Assembly (NCBI RefSeq): GCF_000428145.1
Contig: NZ_ATZJ01000001.1
Location: 186,001-250,000, forward strand
DNA from: Chitinilyticum litopenaei DSM 21440
GTDB lineage: Bacteria > Pseudomonadota > Gammaproteobacteria > Burkholderiales > Chitinibacteraceae
DNA: 64,000 nt
Direction: 5' to 3'
Shown here piece after piece: positions 51,540 through 59,552 of this stretch (the stretch's first letter is position 1; every line of letters begins with the position of its first letter). The notes under the pieces were generated by a model. It did no database searches. It was not told the origin of the DNA and saw only the letters and a program-made list of their open reading frames with translations. Made by a program: the position numbers and the translations under genes.

Positions 51540-52475
51540 TTACCCCAGGCTCGCCGCCTCATCGCAGCCCAGCAGAATGTTGAGGTTCTGGATGGCGCTG
51601 CCCGAAGCGCCCTTGCCCAGATTGTCCAGCCGCGCGATCAGCACCAGTTCGTCGCCCGAAGCGCTGGCGTAGGGCAGCACTTCCAGCACATTGGTGTTCG
51701 ACAGCGTCTGCGCCGGCAGGAAGCCGCCGCGCACCAGCACGTCCTGCGTGTTGAGCGGCTTGGCGTGGACGAAACGTTCGTCCTTGTACCAGCTGGCGTA
51801 GCAGTCGGCGATCTGCTGCGCGCTGCCGTTCAGCTGGCTGGCGTGCAGCGGCAGGGCGACCAGCATGCCGGTGGGGAAGTGGCCGACGCTGGGCAGGAAC
51901 ACCGGCCTGGTCTGCAGGCCGGACCACTTCTGGATTTCCGGCAGGTGCTTGTGCGACAGGCCCAGCGCGTAGAAGGCGAACGGGTCGCCCTGGCCGCTTT
52001 CCTGTACTTCGATCAGCGCCTTGCCGCCGCCCGAATAGCCGGACACACCCATCAGGTTGACCGCTGCATCTGCCGGCAGCAGGCCGGATTCGATGATGGG
52101 GCGCAGGAGTGCGATGCTGGCGGTGGCGTAGCAGCCGACGTTGGCGATGCGCTTGCTGGCGCGGATCTTGTCGCGCTGGCCCGGCGCCAGTTCGGCAAAG
52201 CCGTAGACCCAGTCGGGGTCGATGCGGTGCGCGGTGGACGCATCGATCACGGCGGTATTCGGGTTGTCTATCATGCCGACGGCTTCGATGGACGCATCGT
52301 CGGGCAGGCAGAGGATGACGACGTCGGCGGCGTTGAGCAGCTCGCGGCGGTGCTCGACCGAGCGGCGCAGCGCCAGCGGCAGGCTCAGCAGCTCGATGTC
52401 ACTGCGGCCGCTAAGCCGTTCCACGATCTGCAGGCCGGTTGTGCCGTGTTCACCGTCGATAAAAATGCGCGCCAT
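51540..52475 (-). CDS. argC: N-acetyl-gamma-glutamyl-phosphate reductase
   Basis: A 311-residue NADPH-dependent enzyme of arginine biosynthesis that reduces N-acetylglutamyl phosphate to the semialdehyde. It is the shorter type: IFIDGEHGTTGLQIVERL, then ADVVILCLPDDASIEAV, IDASTAHRIDPDWVYGF, NVGCYATASIALLRP with the catalytic Cys, and GVSGYSGGGKALIE. GAGG lies 10 nt before the ATG at 52475, whereas an ATG 9 nt upstream abuts the same box, so 52475 is preferred. Closed by a strong terminator. Confidence 0.96.
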   Translation of the reverse strand: MARIFIDGEHGTTGLQIVERLSGRSDIELLSLPLALRRSVEHRRELLNAADVVILCLPDDASIEAVGMIDNPNTAVIDASTAHRIDPDWVYGFAELAPGQRDKIRASKRIANVGCYATASIALLRPIIESGLLPADAAVNLMGVSGYSGGGKALIEVQESGQGDPFAFYALGLSHKHLPEIQKWSGLQTRPVFLPSVGHFPTGMLVALPLHASQLNGSAQQIADCYASWYKDERFVHAKPLNTQDVLVRGGFLPAQTLSNTNVLEVLPYASASGDELVLIARLDNLGKGASGSAIQNLNILLGCDEAASLG

Positions 52476-52586
52476 GCTGTTCATCCTCGAAAAGACTGGG
52501 GAAAACCCGAAGGGTAACGGCGCACGCGCGGCGGGGCAACCGTGACGGCGGCCTGCCGGCCGACCATCGGGCTTGCCGGCGCGCGC

Positions 52587-52850
52587 TTATTGCTGCTGCT
52601 TGCCGTGGGTGAGCAGCTTGCCGTTCACGAATTGCGCGCTGATGACAAGGCCGCCGTTCTGCCAGCTGGCGGTTTCACCCTCGATGCCGAGCAGGCTGCC
52701 CGCCTCGCTCTGGGTGGGTTCGCCCAGAATGGCCACCACCTCGTCGCGGCTCATGCCGCTTTTGATTTTCTGGTAGTTTTCAGCAGTGATCTTGCTGCAG
52801 GCGGCGAGCAGCAGGAAGGAGGCAATGAGCAGCAGGCGCTGGAAGGACAT
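52587..52850 (-). CDS. Small lipoprotein with a SmpA/OmlA-like domain
   Basis: An 87-residue lipoprotein. The signal MSFQRLLLIASFLLLAAC has a lipobox LAAC, and the mature part ITAENYQKIKSGMSRDEVV followed by AILGEPTQSEAGS is the BamE/SmpA-like fold (DUF3862-type). Such proteins bind at the outer membrane or act as inhibitors of beta-lactamase-like targets. The ATG is chosen by the lipobox; upstream residues of the longer frame do not fit. No clear Shine-Dalgarno was seen. Confidence 0.8.
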   Translation of the reverse strand: MSFQRLLLIASFLLLAACSKITAENYQKIKSGMSRDEVVAILGEPTQSEAGSLLGIEGETASWQNGGLVISAQFVNGKLLTHGKQQQ

Positions 52851-52999
52851 GGACGGCAGTCTCGCGAAATGGTTGTTGAAAATCGACGGTGCAGTGGCAG
52901 CGGGTGCCGGGCAAGCCGGCAATGGCCCTGAGCAGAAATCCGGTAATGAGTGTTGCGCAGGCGGCGCGCCGGCTCATCAGCGCGAGCCGGCCAGCGACC

Positions 53000-53344
53000 T
53001 CAGTTCAGTGGCGACCAGTCGCTTACCGGCACGAAGTCATCCTGGTCCGGGTGCTTTTCGAACACGCTGCCGACCGGCGAATCGAGCAGGGCAATGATGG
53101 TCGGGTCGTAATTGGCGACCACGTTCACATCGACTTCGCTGTGATTGTTCGGGTTGTTGAGGAATTGCTCGTCCTCGCAACCGGAAAAGAAGCGCCAGCC
53201 GGAGTCACCTTCCTTCACCGGCTGCTCGCGATACAGGAAGCCGACCGGATAACCCTCGATGGTGATTTCGTCGCTGACCATGCACAGGCCATGGCCGGTG
53301 GCGCGTTTCTTGAGCATGCGCTCGTCAAGCAGGTAGTCTTTCAT
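53000..53344 (-). CDS. DUF2185 (Imm33-like) protein
   Basis: A 114-residue soluble protein with the DUF2185 pattern: LCMVSDEITIEGYPVGFLYR, GDSGWRFFSGCEDEQFLNNP, then VANYDPTIIALLDSPVGSVF and FVPVSDWSP. Some DUF2185 proteins are immunity proteins (Imm33), but many are free-standing with unknown role, and no toxin gene is adjacent here. A palindromic repeat begins 2 nt upstream of its start codon. Confidence 0.85.
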   Translation of the reverse strand: MKDYLLDERMLKKRATGHGLCMVSDEITIEGYPVGFLYREQPVKEGDSGWRFFSGCEDEQFLNNPNNHSEVDVNVVANYDPTIIALLDSPVGSVFEKHPDQDDFVPVSDWSPLN

Positions 53345-53345
53345 T

Positions 53346-53394
53346 GGGTATTGCCTTGTAGCCTATTGAGAGTGAGGGTTGCAGGTCAATACCT
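53346..53394. repeat. Palindromic repeat, GGGTATTG/CAATACCC family, copy 5
   Basis: Outer arms GGGTATTG and CAATACCT with one mismatch, and inner GCC...GGGTTGC pairing. It lies in the 71-nt gap between the two minus-strand genes, just after the stop codon of the upstream membrane-protein gene (53416) and before the DUF2185 start. Confidence 0.6.
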
Positions 53395-53415
53395 GCTTGT
53401 GTAGTGCGGCGTGGC

Positions 53416-53835
53416 TCAGGGTGGCGTTGCCATGGCGAAGACCGGCAGGTACATGGCGACCGCGCCCAGCACGGGCACGCCCAGTACCAGCAGCAAGCCA
53501 GCGGTGCTGATCCAGCGCATGCGGCTGCGAAACGCCGGAGCATGTTCGCGCTTCAGCGTCAGCACGAGCGCCGGGATCAGCAGCAGCAGCGGAAGTAGAA
53601 AGCATAAGGGCGTGGCGTCGATGAACAGGCGGGTCAGCAGTGGCAAATCGCTACCGAAGCCAGCGAACAGCTCTCGAAACGCCGGAACGACCAGCTGCAC
53701 GACGATGGCGGCCAGCAAAGCCGCGGCAAACAGCAGCCAGTTGCCGACCAGCAGCGCGCGGCTGCGGCCGCTGGCTTCACCGCCGGCGGCGTCCAGCCGG
53801 GCCCGGGATGGGGTATAGGGATCATGAGCTTGCAT
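53416..53835 (-). CDS. Hypothetical three-helix membrane protein
   Basis: A 139-residue protein with a polar N-terminus (MQAHDPYTPSRARLDAAGG) and three membrane helices: WLLFAAALLAAIVVQLVV, FLLPLLLLIPALVLTL and AGLLLVLGVPVLGAVAMYL. I do not recognise the family. The ATG at 53835 is chosen because the upstream part of the longer frame crosses the palindromic repeat. Divergent from the Ig-repeat protein. Confidence 0.65.
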   Translation of the reverse strand: MQAHDPYTPSRARLDAAGGEASGRSRALLVGNWLLFAAALLAAIVVQLVVPAFRELFAGFGSDLPLLTRLFIDATPLCFLLPLLLLIPALVLTLKREHAPAFRSRMRWISTAGLLLVLGVPVLGAVAMYLPVFAMATPP

Positions 53836-53967
53836 GGCCGCCAGTCTGGCGAGCTTTCGGTCCGGATGCAAGCCGGGCGCTGGCCATGCCGTCTGGCGCG
53901 AAAGGGACAAGGGCCAGTGCGGCAGTCGCCATGCCGGCGTGCTGCGCCGCAATGATGATTTTTCAGC

Positions 53968-54016
53968 GGGTATTGCCTTTTGGCCCTTTTCGATAATGGG
54001 CTGTATGGCAATACCC
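53968..54016. repeat. Palindromic repeat, GGGTATTG/CAATACCC family, copy 6
   Basis: Outer stem GGGTATTGCC with GGCAATACCC is perfect over 10 bp; the inner hairpin pairs GCCC with GGGC. It lies in the 324-nt gap between divergent genes, the only clear copy not at a gene 3' end. The rest of that gap shows no other supported feature. Confidence 0.7.
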
Positions 54017-54159
54017 TTCGTGCTTGACGGTTGGCGCATTGCCTGCGGCGCCACCGTACTGGACAGCGTGGCAACAGCGTTTATAACGAGGACACCGGCT
54101 GTAGCGCTGCACCGCAACAGCAACGCCAGCCCGGTTTGCCCTTCACGGAGTGTTCCGCC

Positions 54160-56652
54160 ATGTCTGCCTCGTCCACCGCATCCCGCCTGCTTGCCCTGCT
54201 GTGCACGGGCACCTTGCCTGCCCTGTTGCAGGCCGCCGACCCGGCCGAGCCGGCGCCACCGGTGGAGCGCAGCTTTGAAACCGAGTTTTCCGCCAATCAG
54301 TCCGATCCCTTTGGCGTTATTGCCACCGGCGAGCTGACCGGCCTGCTGGCCGATGAATTTCCGCTGTATACCCGCCTGCAGCTGGGCTCGAATTACCGCG
54401 AGCTGCTGGTGCGCGCCGGCATGCCGGTGTTTGGCCAGCAGGGCTTGCTGGTCTTTACCGGACGCGGCCTGCGGGCGCGGCAGGACTATCAGTTTGGCCC
54501 CGCGCTGGCCGAGGCCTGGACCAGCGAATCAACCTTTGGCATCGACCTCAGCGGCAAGCTCTTCGGCTTTACCGCCGGGGCGTATGGCGGTTACAGCAAG
54601 GCGCCGGCCAAGGATCTGGGCAGTGTGGTGGTGGTGGTCGATGCGGACGACGCCTACCGCGAATACCTGCAGCCGCGGCGATTGTCGGGAAACCGCGATC
54701 TGTCCGGGGGCCTGCTGTTCAGCGGCGTGGTCAATTCGGCGCTGCGCACCGGCCTGAGTGTCGGTGCGCAGCGGGTTGAGCGGCAATTCAGCAGTGGCAC
54801 CCAGGTCAGCACCGGCGCCACGGCCAGCATGGGCGTGGACTGGCTGCTGGGTGGGGGCAGCATGCTCAATCTGAATGGCAGCATCAGCCGTGATGCCTAC
54901 GATGCGAGCTTCCGCCTGTATTACCCGCTGATCCGCCAGGTTTCGGCCTTCGTGCAGTGCAATGGCAACCGCTATCGGCCCACCGGCGACACGCAGACCG
55001 CCTGCGGCGTGGGTTTGCAATACCGCTTTGGTGGCGCGCCGGCCATCACCGCCTTTGACACCGAAACGTCGAACACCTTCAGCCGCGACGAGCTGCTCGA
55101 CCAGATTCGCCAGATTCCGGTGTACGCCACGCACATCGCGACGCCGGTACAGGTCGACAGCTCGGAAAGCCCGACGCTGCTGACCGAAATCAGCAAGGGC
55201 GGTCTGGACGGCAATAGCCGGATCGAACCGCAGTCGGGCGACATCATCGTCACCACCACGGACGGCCTGGCCTGCGGCAGCCCGGTACGCTTCAGTCGCA
55301 ATCTGGCCGGCAGCGAGTCCGGCCTGCCGCTGAGCCTGATCAGCACCAATCCGTCAGCCACGCCCCAGGTCATCCGCTTTGATACGCAGGGCTTGCGCCC
55401 CTATCTGCAGGGCAGCTCGGCGAGCAGCCCGGCCACGCTGCGCGCCGTGTTCGAGCTGTGCACGGTGACGCTGACCGGCCATGGCGAGCAGCTGACCATC
55501 AGCAGCGTTTCCGCCAAACCGAATGCTGCCGATACTCCGCCCACGCTGCTGCCGCCGCTGTTGAGCGTCAATGGCACCGATAGCCTGACGGCCAGCAACC
55601 GCCTGGCCGATCCGGACGGCTTGCGCAATGTCGAATACCTGCTGTTCTCGGCCAGCGGCGCCTTGCTGGCCAGCAATACCAGCGGCAGCTTCACCGGCCT
55701 GGCCGCCAACACCCTGTACCAGGTGCAGACCCGTGCCGAAGCGCTGAACAAGGCCACCGGTGTTTACAGCCCGGTAGTCTCGCCGCTGGGCTCGGCGCAA
55801 ACGCAAGCGGCCAGCCCGCCGCTGCTTGCCAATGTGCCCGACCAGAATGGCCAGGTGGGCAGCAGCTTCACCCTGAATCTGGCCAGCTATGTGACCCCGA
55901 CCAATGGCGATGCCATCACGGCCTATACGCTGAACGGCCCGCTGCCGTCTGGCCTCTCCTTCAACGCCGCTACCGGCGTGCTCAGCGGCACGCCGACCGC
56001 AGTGGGCGTGGCGGCCTTGAGTTTCAGTGCGACGGACAAGGACGGGGTGTCGAACAGCGACAGTTTTGTCATCACCATCGTCGCCGCCCCTGAGCCGCCG
56101 CTGGTGGCGGACGTCCCCAACCAGAGCGGCCAGGCCGGTACGGCCCTGTCGCTGAATCTGGCCAGCTATGTGACCCCGACCAATGGCGATGCCATCTCGG
56201 CCTACACGCTGAGTGGCCCGCTGCCGGCCGGGCTGAATTTCAACAGCAGCAGCGGCATCCTGAGCGGCACGCCAAGCACGGCCGGCTCGGCCACGCTGAG
56301 TCTGAGCGCCAGCGACAAGGACGGCGTGTCGAACAGCGACAGTTTTGTACTGACGATTGCACCGCCGCCGGATACCCCTCCCATCGTAAGCGCCATTGCC
56401 AATCCTTTGTACAGTTCCGGAACGTTCTCGCTGAATCTGGCGCCGAATGTCATTCCAACCAATGGTGATCCGATTCTCAGTTATTCACTGAGTGGTGCTC
56501 TGCCTGCGGGGCTGAGTTTCAATACGGCGACAGGTCTGCTTTCCGGTGTGATTACCGAAACCTCCGGAGCCAACTTTACTGTCAGTTTTTCGGCTACCGA
56601 TAAAGATGGGCAGTCGAATATCGTGAGTTTCACCCTGCTCAACGACGATTGA
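54160..56652 (+). CDS. Outer-membrane-like barrel protein with C-terminal Ig-like repeats
   Basis: An 830-residue exported protein. A signal peptide (LLALLCTGTLPALLQA) precedes a region (about 40-292) of alternating hydrophobic/aromatic strands such as SALRTGLSVGAQRVERQF and a closing GVGLQYRFGG, which looks like a small beta-barrel. A linker and an unassigned stretch follow, then an FN3-like domain (about 460-550). Three tandem He_PIG (putative Ig) repeats come last (about 559-640, 648-735 and 741-830), each with LNLASYVTPTNGDAI-type and LSFSATDKDG-type cores. Barrel first and Ig domains last is the inverse-autotransporter (intimin/invasin) order, but no LysM or intimin motif is visible, so that class is inference. 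The last repeat is less GC-rich. GGAG lies 9 nt before the ATG. Confidence 0.8.
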   Translation: MSASSTASRLLALLCTGTLPALLQAADPAEPAPPVERSFETEFSANQSDPFGVIATGELTGLLADEFPLYTRLQLGSNYRELLVRAGMPVFGQQGLLVFTGRGLRARQDYQFGPALAEAWTSESTFGIDLSGKLFGFTAGAYGGYSKAPAKDLGSVVVVVDADDAYREYLQPRRLSGNRDLSGGLLFSGVVNSALRTGLSVGAQRVERQFSSGTQVSTGATASMGVDWLLGGGSMLNLNGSISRDAYDASFRLYYPLIRQVSAFVQCNGNRYRPTGDTQTACGVGLQYRFGGAPAITAFDTETSNTFSRDELLDQIRQIPVYATHIATPVQVDSSESPTLLTEISKGGLDGNSRIEPQSGDIIVTTTDGLACGSPVRFSRNLAGSESGLPLSLISTNPSATPQVIRFDTQGLRPYLQGSSASSPATLRAVFELCTVTLTGHGEQLTISSVSAKPNAADTPPTLLPPLLSVNGTDSLTASNRLADPDGLRNVEYLLFSASGALLASNTSGSFTGLAANTLYQVQTRAEALNKATGVYSPVVSPLGSAQTQAASPPLLANVPDQNGQVGSSFTLNLASYVTPTNGDAITAYTLNGPLPSGLSFNAATGVLSGTPTAVGVAALSFSATDKDGVSNSDSFVITIVAAPEPPLVADVPNQSGQAGTALSLNLASYVTPTNGDAISAYTLSGPLPAGLNFNSSSGILSGTPSTAGSATLSLSASDKDGVSNSDSFVLTIAPPPDTPPIVSAIANPLYSSGTFSLNLAPNVIPTNGDPILSYSLSGALPAGLSFNTATGLLSGVITETSGANFTVSFSATDKDGQSNIVSFTLLNDD

Positions 56653-56758
56653 TTCTGGCAGCGGTTGATCGGGTTGCAAGCAGGTAGGAATGGATTCGTG
56701 CTGCCCCCGTTCATGCAAACCGCGGAAAACCACTATCAGGCTGTTGGTGCGAACCGTT

Positions 56759-57742
56759 TCAATGTCGTAAAGCGGCATGTGCGAGTGTGATCAGCCCCAG
56801 GGCAGAGCGGCTTAGCGCTTGTGGCAGGATGGGGCTTTCCGTCTTGCCCTGGCGCAGCAGCTCGCAGAAATGTGCGGTTTCGTAATTGAGCCCGCTGCCC
56901 TGTGGCGCCATGGCCAGTTCTTCGCGGCGGCCATCGGCGTGCACCAGCGTGGCGCTGGCCGGGTTCCACCATTTCTCAAAGATGACGATGTGCCCGGCAC
57001 TGCCGGCGATCAGCGCCTCGCCCGAGCCACTCGTATCCAGCCCGCAATAGAGCTGGCTGATGCCGCGCTCGTGCCGGCTTTGAATGCTGGCAAAGGTATC
57101 GACGCCCCCTGCTTCCTCCCCACCCAATCCACCCAGCCGGCCCAGCGTCTGCACGTCCTGCGCAGCACCCAGCCAGTCGCAGGCCAGAAACGCGGCGTAG
57201 ATGCCGATGTCGAGCAGGCCGCCACCGGCTTGCGCGGGGTCGAGCACGGCATGGCCGGCCGGCACGTTCGGGTTGGCAAAGCCGGCGCGCACGAAACGCA
57301 CCTCGCCAATCGCGCCCGCCGCGATGCGCTGGCGGATTTCGCGGTAGAGCGGGAAAAACGGCGGCTTCATCGCTTCCATATAGAGCACGCCGGTGTCGCG
57401 CGCGACAGCCAGAACAGTGTCCAGCTCGGCCACACTGGTCGCCGCCGGTTTTTCGCACAAAACCGCGCGGCCGGCCTGCAGCGCGGCGATGCTCAAGGCC
57501 GCGTGGCTGGGGTGCGGGGTGGCGATATAGACGGCGTCGATGTCGCTGGCGAGCAGTTCATCCAGCGAATCAAAAGCATGGGGTATGCCGTGAGAGCCAT
57601 TGAAGGCCATGGCTTTGCTGCGGGTACGGTTATATGTACCTGTCGCCATTGCCGCCGGAACATGCTGCAGCCCGGCCATGAAGCGGCCGGCGATGCTGCC
57701 GGTGCCGATAATCCCAAAACGGACGGTGTGCAATTCAGCCAT
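56759..57742 (-). CDS. Gfo/Idh/MocA family oxidoreductase
   Basis: A 327-residue NAD(P)-dependent enzyme. The Rossmann motif VRFGIIGTGSIAGRFMAGL opens the protein; CEKPAATSVAELDTVL carries the EKP motif with the catalytic Lys; GGGLLDIGIYAAFLACDWLG contains the conserved D-x-G-x-Y-x10 region that supplies catalytic residues. The family oxidises sugars or inositols or reduces imines; the substrate is unknown. The ATG at 57742 is used because the longer frame lacks homology. 77 nt downstream of metW on the same strand. Confidence 0.92.
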   Translation of the reverse strand: MAELHTVRFGIIGTGSIAGRFMAGLQHVPAAMATGTYNRTRSKAMAFNGSHGIPHAFDSLDELLASDIDAVYIATPHPSHAALSIAALQAGRAVLCEKPAATSVAELDTVLAVARDTGVLYMEAMKPPFFPLYREIRQRIAAGAIGEVRFVRAGFANPNVPAGHAVLDPAQAGGGLLDIGIYAAFLACDWLGAAQDVQTLGRLGGLGGEEAGGVDTFASIQSRHERGISQLYCGLDTSGSGEALIAGSAGHIVIFEKWWNPASATLVHADGRREELAMAPQGSGLNYETAHFCELLRQGKTESPILPQALSRSALGLITLAHAALRH

Positions 57743-57819
57743 GGCTTGCCCCGAGAAAAAACGCCAGCTTAACCCGCCAGCGCCACAGCAGCACAGGCGG
57801 GTTTGACCGTAGCAAACGC

Positions 57820-58416
57820 TCAGGCGCGGCTGAAACGCACCAGTGCGAGGCTGCCCAGCAGGTTCGGCAGGAACTCGACCTGCTCGCCCTGATGCAGCAC
57901 GATCTGTTCGTCGATGCGCATGCCGAGTTTGCCGAGCAGCTTGTCGAAATCGTTCACCGTGCAAAAGTGGATGTTCGGCGTGTTGTACCACTCGTAGGGA
58001 ATGGTTTCCGACACCGGCATGCGGCCGGTGAGAATCTGCCAGCGGTTTTCCCAGAAGCCGAAATTGGGGAAGGTGACGATCCCTGAGCGACCCACGCGCA
58101 GCATTTCCTGCAGGATGCCTTCGATATTGTGCATGGCCTGGATGGTGAGCGAGAGCACCACCTCGTCAAAACGCCCGTCCTCGAACTGCGAGAGGCCGTA
58201 TTCCATGTCGGACTGGATGACATTCAGGCCTTTTTCGACGCAGCGCACCACCTGTTCGACATCGCGTTCGACGCCGAAGCCGGTGATCTGCTTGTTGGCC
58301 GCCAGCCAGGCGAGCAGCGTGCCGTCACCGCAGCCCAGATCGAGCACATCGCTGTGCGGGGCGATCCAGTCGGCAATCAGTTTCAGATCGGGGCGCAAGG
58401 AAGTTACTCCGCTCAT
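57820..58416 (-). CDS. metW: Methionine biosynthesis protein MetW
   Basis: A 198-residue SAM-dependent methyltransferase-fold protein, the usual partner of MetX: RPDLKLIADWIAPHSDVLDLGCGDG opens the fold with motif LGCGDG; then GFGVERDVEQVVRCVEKG, VIQSDMEYGLSQF, LSLTIQAMHN and EWYNTPNIHF. MetW supports the acyltransferase reaction of MetX in the first step of methionine synthesis. The start overlaps the metX stop by 4 nt (ATGA), so the two are coupled. Confidence 0.95.
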   Translation of the reverse strand: MSGVTSLRPDLKLIADWIAPHSDVLDLGCGDGTLLAWLAANKQITGFGVERDVEQVVRCVEKGLNVIQSDMEYGLSQFEDGRFDEVVLSLTIQAMHNIEGILQEMLRVGRSGIVTFPNFGFWENRWQILTGRMPVSETIPYEWYNTPNIHFCTVNDFDKLLGKLGMRIDEQIVLHQGEQVEFLPNLLGSLALVRFSRA

Positions 58417-59552
58417 GCTGCGATCTCCTTGGCGATGTTGTTCAGATAGGCGCGCATCACGCCGAAGTAGGGTTCGTCGTCCATCAGGAAGGCATCATGG
58501 CCATGCCGCGATTCGATTTCGGCATACGACACGGGGCGCCTGGCATCGAGCAGCGCCTTGACGATTTCGCGCGAGCGTTCCGGCGAAAAGCGCCAGTCGC
58601 TGGTAAACGACACGACGAGGAATTTCGCCAGCGTGGTTTTCAGCGCAGCCACCAGATCACCGCCGAAATGCCGGCCCGGGTCGAAATAATCGAGCGCCTT
58701 GGTCATCAGCAGGTAGGTGTTCGCATCGAACATGCCGGAGAACTTGTCGCCCTGATAACGCAGGTAGGATTCGATCTCGAATTCGACATCGAAGCCGTAC
58801 TTGTACTCGCCGCTACGCAGGTCACGGCCGAATTTCTCGCCCATGCCGTCGTCGCTGAGGTAGGTGATGTGGCCGAGCATGCGGGCGAGACGCAGGCCGC
58901 GCTTGGGCACCACGCCGTGCTCGTAGTAATCGCCGCCGTGGAATTCGGGGTCGGTCAGGATGGCCTGCCGTGCCACATCGTTGAAGGCAATGTTCTGTGC
59001 GGTGAGCTTGGGCGCCGAGGCGATCACCAGACAATGCCGCACGCGCTCGGGGTGGCTGATCGCCCAGCGCATCGCCTGCATGCCGCCGAGGCTGCCGCCG
59101 ATCACGGCGGCGAATTGTCTGATGCCCAGCCGGTCGGCCAGCCGCGCCTGTGTTTCCACCCAGTCGCGCACCAGAACCAGCGGGAAGGCCGAGCCATAGG
59201 GCTTGCCGGTCTCGGGGTTGATCGACGATGGCCCGGTGGAGCCATGGCAGCCACCGAGGTTGTTCAGGCCGATCACAAAGAACTTGTCGGTGTCGATCGG
59301 TTTGCCGGGCCCGACCATATTGTCCCACCACCCTGCGGCCTTGTCGGATTCCGCATACTTGCCGGCGACATGATGGTGGCCGGACAGCGCGTGACAGATC
59401 AGGATGGCATTGGACGCATCGGCATTCAGCGTGCCGTAGGTTTCATACATCAGCTCGTACCGCGGCAGGGTCGCGCCGCTGGAAAGCGTGATGGGCTGAT
59501 CGAACACCGCCTTCTGGGCGGTGACGATGCCGACGGAATTGGAGCGGGTCAT
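58413..59552 (-). CDS. metX: Homoserine O-acyltransferase (MetX family)
   Basis: A 379-residue alpha/beta hydrolase that acylates homoserine, the first step of methionine synthesis. The nucleophile elbow is GGSLGGMQAM, and the GHHHVAGKY and NNLGGCHGSTGPSSINP loops, the DWRFSPERS segment and the catalytic Asp/His near the end (ESRHGHDAFL) are all present. Betaproteobacterial members mostly use succinyl-CoA, but acyl specificity cannot be told by eye. Its start overlaps the stop of the glycosyltransferase gene by 4 nt, which links it to the cell-envelope cluster. Confidence 0.96.
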   Translation of the reverse strand: MTRSNSVGIVTAQKAVFDQPITLSSGATLPRYELMYETYGTLNADASNAILICHALSGHHHVAGKYAESDKAAGWWDNMVGPGKPIDTDKFFVIGLNNLGGCHGSTGPSSINPETGKPYGSAFPLVLVRDWVETQARLADRLGIRQFAAVIGGSLGGMQAMRWAISHPERVRHCLVIASAPKLTAQNIAFNDVARQAILTDPEFHGGDYYEHGVVPKRGLRLARMLGHITYLSDDGMGEKFGRDLRSGEYKYGFDVEFEIESYLRYQGDKFSGMFDANTYLLMTKALDYFDPGRHFGGDLVAALKTTLAKFLVVSFTSDWRFSPERSREIVKALLDARRPVSYAEIESRHGHDAFLMDDEPYFGVMRAYLNNIAKEIAA

